Assembly: GCA_963748985.1 (NCBI GenBank)
Contig: CAVVKQ010000005.1
Location: forward strand, 1-64,000
Origin: RPQJ01 sp963748985
Lineage (GTDB): Bacteria; Pseudomonadota; Gammaproteobacteria; Steroidobacterales; Steroidobacteraceae
Direction of reading: 5' to 3'
Length of the DNA: 64,000 bases
Notes under the pieces: model-generated
What the model saw: the letters and a program-made list of their open reading frames with translations, nothing else
Database searches by the model: none
What the model was told of the DNA's origin: nothing
In this document: positions 61,214-64,000 of the stretch, piece after piece
Numbering within the stretch: position 1 is the first letter of the stretch
How the letters are laid out: each line of letters starts with the position of its first letter
Translations under genes and position numbers: made by a program

Positions 61214-61252
61214 CTTCCGACTATCCCCTATCCCCCATCCCCAAACCCCTTA
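61214..61252. repeat. Half copy of the TTCCGACT repeat with C-rich arm
   Basis: CTTCCGACTATCCCCTATCC begins at 61214 and continues as a CCCCCATCCCCAAACCCC tract to about 61252. The first 14 bases after C are identical to the core in the dnaE2 element. No matching G-rich arm lies upstream, so only half the hairpin is present. The tract supplies the last codons and the TAG stop of the LABN-domain gene on the minus strand. Confidence 0.7.
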
Positions 61253-61557
61253 TCTTCCAGCTTCGCTCTCTTGTGCCGCAGGTCCAGGACCAGGTTGTAG
61301 CCCGCTACGCCGGCCGGAAACAAGTTCGAGAGGATGCCGACCGAATCGTTCTTGCCGAACGTGAAGTACGATAGCAGCAGCAGGCTGCCGCTGATGCTCA
61401 TCATCCAGAATACCGTCGGGACCACGGGCCGGCCATGGCGCCGCGAATAGAACATCTGCACGAACCAGCGGCCGGCGAACAACGCAACGCCGAGGTAGCC
61501 GATCAGCTTCCACGTCGTGATCGTAACGCCAAACGCCACCAGCAACGGTTCATTCAT
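61228..61557 (-). CDS. Lipid-A-disaccharide synthase N-terminal-domain (LABN) membrane protein
   Basis: 109 residues with three membrane helices. 'WKLIGYLGVALFAGRWFVQMFYSRRHGRPVVPTVFWMMSISGSLLLLSYF' is the LABN pattern, normally found beside lipid A or undecaprenyl-sugar genes. The ATG overlaps kdsB as ATGA. The last residues 'KGFGDGG' and the TAG are read from the C-rich repeat tract, so the native C-terminus was probably changed slightly. Confidence 0.85.
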   Translation of the reverse strand: MNEPLLVAFGVTITTWKLIGYLGVALFAGRWFVQMFYSRRHGRPVVPTVFWMMSISGSLLLLSYFTFGKNDSVGILSNLFPAGVAGYNLVLDLRHKRAKLEDKGFGDGG

Positions 61558-62345
61558 GGTAGTCGTGCTCCAGGTTCGGTGGCGGCACGCGTACGGGCGC
61601 GCTGCAGGTCTGCATCCGTATCGATCCCCGGGCCGGGCGATTCGGCGCACAATGCCACCGTGATGCGCAGCCCCGACTGCAGGGCGCGCAACTGTTCCAG
61701 CTTTTCGGCGCGTTCGTAGGTCGAAGGCGCCATGGCCGTGATGCGCTTGAGCGCACCGACGCGATACGCGTACAAGCCGACGTGCCGCAGCGCCCCGGTA
61801 AAGCCGGTCTGGCTGCCGAGTCCCGCGGTTGCGCCGTCCCGCAACCATGGAATCGGCGCGCGGCTGAAGTACAGCGCCGCACCGTCGACCGCGTACACCA
61901 CTTTGACCACGTTGGGATCCAGAAACTCGTGCAGCGATTCGATCGGCGTCGCGAGCGTGGCGATGGCGGCGACCGGATCACGTGCCAGCAGACTGGCCAC
62001 CTGGTCAATCAGGCGCGGCGGCACGAAAGGTTCATCACCCTGCACGTTGACGACGATCGTGTCGTCGTCCCAGCCCTGTTGGCGCGCGACGGCAGCGACG
62101 CGATCCGTGCCGGACGGCAGCGCTGCAGAGGTCATCACCGCGATCGACGACGAGCGTCCCCGCGGGTCGTGAACTGCCGCCGCGATGCGTTCGTCGTCGG
62201 TGGCGACCAGCACCTGGTCGGCGCTGCTGGCTGCAGCCTGCTCCACCACGCGCTGGATCATCGTGCGGCCGCCGATGTCGAGCAGCGGCTTGCCGGGCAG
62301 ACGCGTCGAGGCGTAACGCGCCGGGATGACGACGTGATGGGCCAC
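61554..62345 (-). CDS. kdsB: CMP-KDO synthetase KdsB
   Basis: 263 residues. Activates KDO with CTP for lipopolysaccharide inner core. 'VVIPARYASTRLPGKPLLDIGGRTMIQRVVEQA', 'SGTDRVAAVARQQGWDDDTIVVNVQGDEPFVPP' and 'ALRHVGLYAYRVGAL' are the family blocks. It follows the Trm112-like gene by 7 bp. Confidence 0.96.
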   Translation of the reverse strand: MAHHVVIPARYASTRLPGKPLLDIGGRTMIQRVVEQAAASSADQVLVATDDERIAAAVHDPRGRSSSIAVMTSAALPSGTDRVAAVARQQGWDDDTIVVNVQGDEPFVPPRLIDQVASLLARDPVAAIATLATPIESLHEFLDPNVVKVVYAVDGAALYFSRAPIPWLRDGATAGLGSQTGFTGALRHVGLYAYRVGALKRITAMAPSTYERAEKLEQLRALQSGLRITVALCAESPGPGIDTDADLQRARTRAATEPGARLP

Positions 62346-62352
62346 GGGTCGC

Positions 62353-62541
62353 TCAGTCCTTGAGCAACGGGTCGTCTGAGTTCAGGCGGCGAGCTTCTTC
62401 ATCGAGCATCGCCGGGACACCGTCGCGCACCGGAAACGCCAGGCGCTCGGCTCGGCAAACCAGGGTCTGCGCATCGCGGTGCCACTGCAGGGGTCCCTTG
62501 CAGAGCGGGCAGGCGAGGATGTCGAGCAACTTGTTATCCAA
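62353..62541 (-). CDS. Trm112/YcaR family small zinc protein
   Basis: 62 residues: 'LLDILACPLCKGPLQWHRDAQTLVCRAERLAFPVRDGVPAMLDEEAR'. Cys11, Cys14 and Cys29 are visible zinc-ligand candidates. Bacterial members lie between lpxK and kdsB, as here; the homologues activate methyltransferases. Its ATG overlaps the lpxK stop region by 8 bp. Confidence 0.93.
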   Translation of the reverse strand: MDNKLLDILACPLCKGPLQWHRDAQTLVCRAERLAFPVRDGVPAMLDEEARRLNSDDPLLKD

Positions 62542-63577
62542 GGGTCACTCCGGCACCGGTCAATCCGGTGCGCTCAAGAACGGATGTCAGCAACGCCGCG
62601 GCTTCAGCGCGACCGATGCCCACTTCGAGATCGACCCACCACCAGTCGGGACGAGCGATCTGCCGACATTTTACTGCATCTTTCTCCGTCATCAGGACAA
62701 TGGCGTCCACAGGGAACGGCAGCGCGCCCGCGACCAGCGGCGCGTGGTCGGGCAATGCATGTGTCTTGACGACCAATCCACGTGCAGCGAGGCCGCGAAA
62801 GAAGGCGTCTGGATGGCCGATGCCGGCCAGCGCGTGGAGGTTGGACGCCTGCGCAAACTCGGCCAACGGCCGACGTTCGTTCGTAAGCAGGTTCACTGCG
62901 TCGCCGAGATCGAACTGCGCTCGCAGCAGCAAGGGCGATCGAACCGATAGTTCCGCACGCCCCTCCCCGCCGCGCTCGGTCACGACGACCGCATGGACCG
63001 ATTCCAGCTCGCGTGCGGACTCGCGCAACGGGCCCGCCGGCAGCAGCCAGCGGTTGCCAAGTCCGCGCGCAGCGTCGACAACGGCGATTTCATAGTCGCG
63101 TGCCAGTCGTACGTGCTGGAGTCCGTCATCGCAGACGACGACTTCCGCGCCCTGCCCGGCCGCGAGACGCGCCGCCGCCACCCGATCTGCGCCGATCACC
63201 ACGGTGCATACGCCACGTCGCGCATGCACCAGCGCTTCGTCACCCGTGACACCAGGGTCGTCCGCCGTCGTCACGACCCTTGGCGCTCCACGATGCGATC
63301 CGCCGTAGCCACGCAGGACCACCCCGACCCGCCTGCCGCGAGCCTCGAGCTGACGTGCGAGCCAGGCAGCGACCGGTGTCTTGCCGGTACCGCCGACGGT
63401 CAGGTTACCGACGACGATGACCGGCACCCCGACGTGCTCGACGCGAAGCAAGCCGCTGCGATACGCCAGGCCACGCAACGCGAGGATCAGGCGGTACAGC
63501 AATGCCAGCGGCCACAGCGGCAGGCTGCGCCAGGCGGGGCCATACCAGACGCTCTGCAGCCGGGCGTCGAGCGACAT
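62534..63577 (-). CDS. lpxK: Tetraacyldisaccharide 4'-kinase LpxK
   Basis: 347 residues. Phosphorylates the lipid A precursor at the inner membrane. An N-terminal membrane segment ('PLALLYRLILALRGLAYRSG'), P-loop 'VGGTGKTP' (61-68) preceded by 'VPVIVVGNLT', and 'VCDDGLQHVRLARDYEIAVVDAARG' are diagnostic. It lies 3 bp after msbA. Confidence 0.96.
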   Translation of the reverse strand: MSLDARLQSVWYGPAWRSLPLWPLALLYRLILALRGLAYRSGLLRVEHVGVPVIVVGNLTVGGTGKTPVAAWLARQLEARGRRVGVVLRGYGGSHRGAPRVVTTADDPGVTGDEALVHARRGVCTVVIGADRVAAARLAAGQGAEVVVCDDGLQHVRLARDYEIAVVDAARGLGNRWLLPAGPLRESARELESVHAVVVTERGGEGRAELSVRSPLLLRAQFDLGDAVNLLTNERRPLAEFAQASNLHALAGIGHPDAFFRGLAARGLVVKTHALPDHAPLVAGALPFPVDAIVLMTEKDAVKCRQIARPDWWWVDLEVGIGRAEAAALLTSVLERTGLTGAGVTLG

Positions 63578-63580
63578 GCG

Positions 63581-64000
63581 TCAGTCGTTGAACTGCAGCC
63601 GGTGCAGCACAGCGTACTGGCCGTCGCGCGCCAGCAATTCATGGTGGGTTCCCGACTCCACGACACGTCCTGAATCCATGACGAGGATGCGGTCGGCCTT
63701 CTCGACGGTCGACAAACGGTGCGCGATGATGAGCGTCGTGCGGTTGGCCATGAGCGCTTCGAGCTGGTCCTGGATCTGGCGTTCGATCTCGGTGTCGAGC
63801 GCCGAAGTCGCTTCGTCCAGGATCAGGATGGGCGAATTACGCAGCAGCGCGCGCGCGATCGCAATGCGCTGGCGCTGGCCGCCCGACAGCAGCGTGCCGC
63901 GATCGCCCACGACGGAGTCGAGCCCGAGCGGCAATTGCGCGCTGAACTCGTTGACACGAGCGGTCGCCGCGGCGGCTTCGATCTCGGCGTTCGTTGCCGG
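63581..64000 (-). CDS. msbA: Lipid A export permease/ATP-binding protein MsbA (C-terminal part, cut by window edge)
   Basis: The last 139 residues of an ABC exporter that flips lipid A-core. Signature 'LLSGGQRQRIAIARAL', Walker B 'ILILDEATSALD', H-loop 'IIAHRLSTVEKAD' and C-terminal 'ESGTHHELLARDGQYAVLHRLQF' are present; the membrane domain and Walker A are beyond the edge. The order msbA-lpxK confirms the assignment. Confidence 0.93.
   Translation of the reverse strand, partial: PATNAEIEAAAATARVNEFSAQLPLGLDSVVGDRGTLLSGGQRQRIAIARALLRNSPILILDEATSALDTEIERQIQDQLEALMANRTTLIIAHRLSTVEKADRILVMDSGRVVESGTHHELLARDGQYAVLHRLQFND

Overview
The window is a high-GC (mid-60s %, judged by eye), densely coded bacterial chromosome segment. 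Gene content and order point to a gammaproteobacterium close to the Xanthomonadales / Nevskiales / Steroidobacterales. Typical gammaproteobacterial blocks are dapA|gcvR-bcp-phoH-like-bepA, mlaA facing mlaFEDCB, plsX-rpmF-yceD with maf and rluC beside a divergent rne, and msbA-lpxK-trm112-kdsB. The placement below class level is inference. I see no tRNA, rRNA, CRISPR array, IS transposase or prophage.

Layout. 1-5.8 kb: partial dapA, gcvR, a 1-Cys-like peroxiredoxin, a PIN-PhoH ATPase, the periplasmic protease BepA and the lipoprotein MlaA, whose 3' end runs into a 192-bp element with perfect 22-bp inverted ends. 5.9-9.1 kb: mlaFEDCB on the minus strand; together with mlaA this is the whole outer-membrane lipid-asymmetry pathway. 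9.2-16.6 kb: a complete SUF iron-sulfur operon (Rrf2 regulator, sufB-C-D-S-U-T) with an IscR-type operator over its own promoter, followed by a Rieske protein and SixA. 16.6-21.9 kb: SDR, sdaA and putA (serine and proline catabolism). 22-24 kb: a DUF481 outer-membrane protein, CnoX and a small acidic protein. 24-30.3 kb: lexA-imuA-imuB-dnaE2, an SOS mutagenesis cassette behind two LexA boxes, with a hairpin repeat inserted in frame in dnaE2. 30.7-32.2 kb: an Lpp/OprI-like lipoprotein facing an L,D-transpeptidase. 32.3-39.7 kb: ykvA-like, plsX, rpmF, yceD, maf, rluC and rne. 39.7-40 kb: a candidate structured small RNA with its own terminator.

40.3-49.3 kb is the most unusual block: about nine minus-strand genes, mostly overlapping or under 50 bp apart. 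They encode a cyclic-nucleotide-binding patatin lipase, a DevB-DevC-DevA type ABC exporter whose ATPase carries a C-terminal GAF domain, the cAMP phosphodiesterase CpdA, a class III cyclase-homology protein, a PAS-GGDEF diguanylate cyclase and two exported proteins. It reads as a cyclic-nucleotide signalling and lipid/export module. 49.4-53.7 kb holds a second signalling group: a low-molecular-weight tyrosine phosphatase, a membrane protein kinase with a periplasmic domain, and an ADP-ribosylglycohydrolase. 53.8-64 kb: aldehyde dehydrogenase plus DUF779, small envelope proteins, a PQQ-type sugar dehydrogenase, a GNAT-phosphatase fusion, yciH-rluF, a bicupin, and the LPS genes kdsB, lpxK and partial msbA.

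Two cross-cutting observations. First, five conserved genes (mlaF, putA, the DUF481 gene, maf, the tyrosine phosphatase gene) are each broken by exactly one extra base. This suggests either uncorrected assembly indels or a burst of decay; I list them as frameshifted. Second, a family of hairpin repeats with variable simple-sequence arms around a constant TTCCGACT core sits at stop codons and inside dnaE2.
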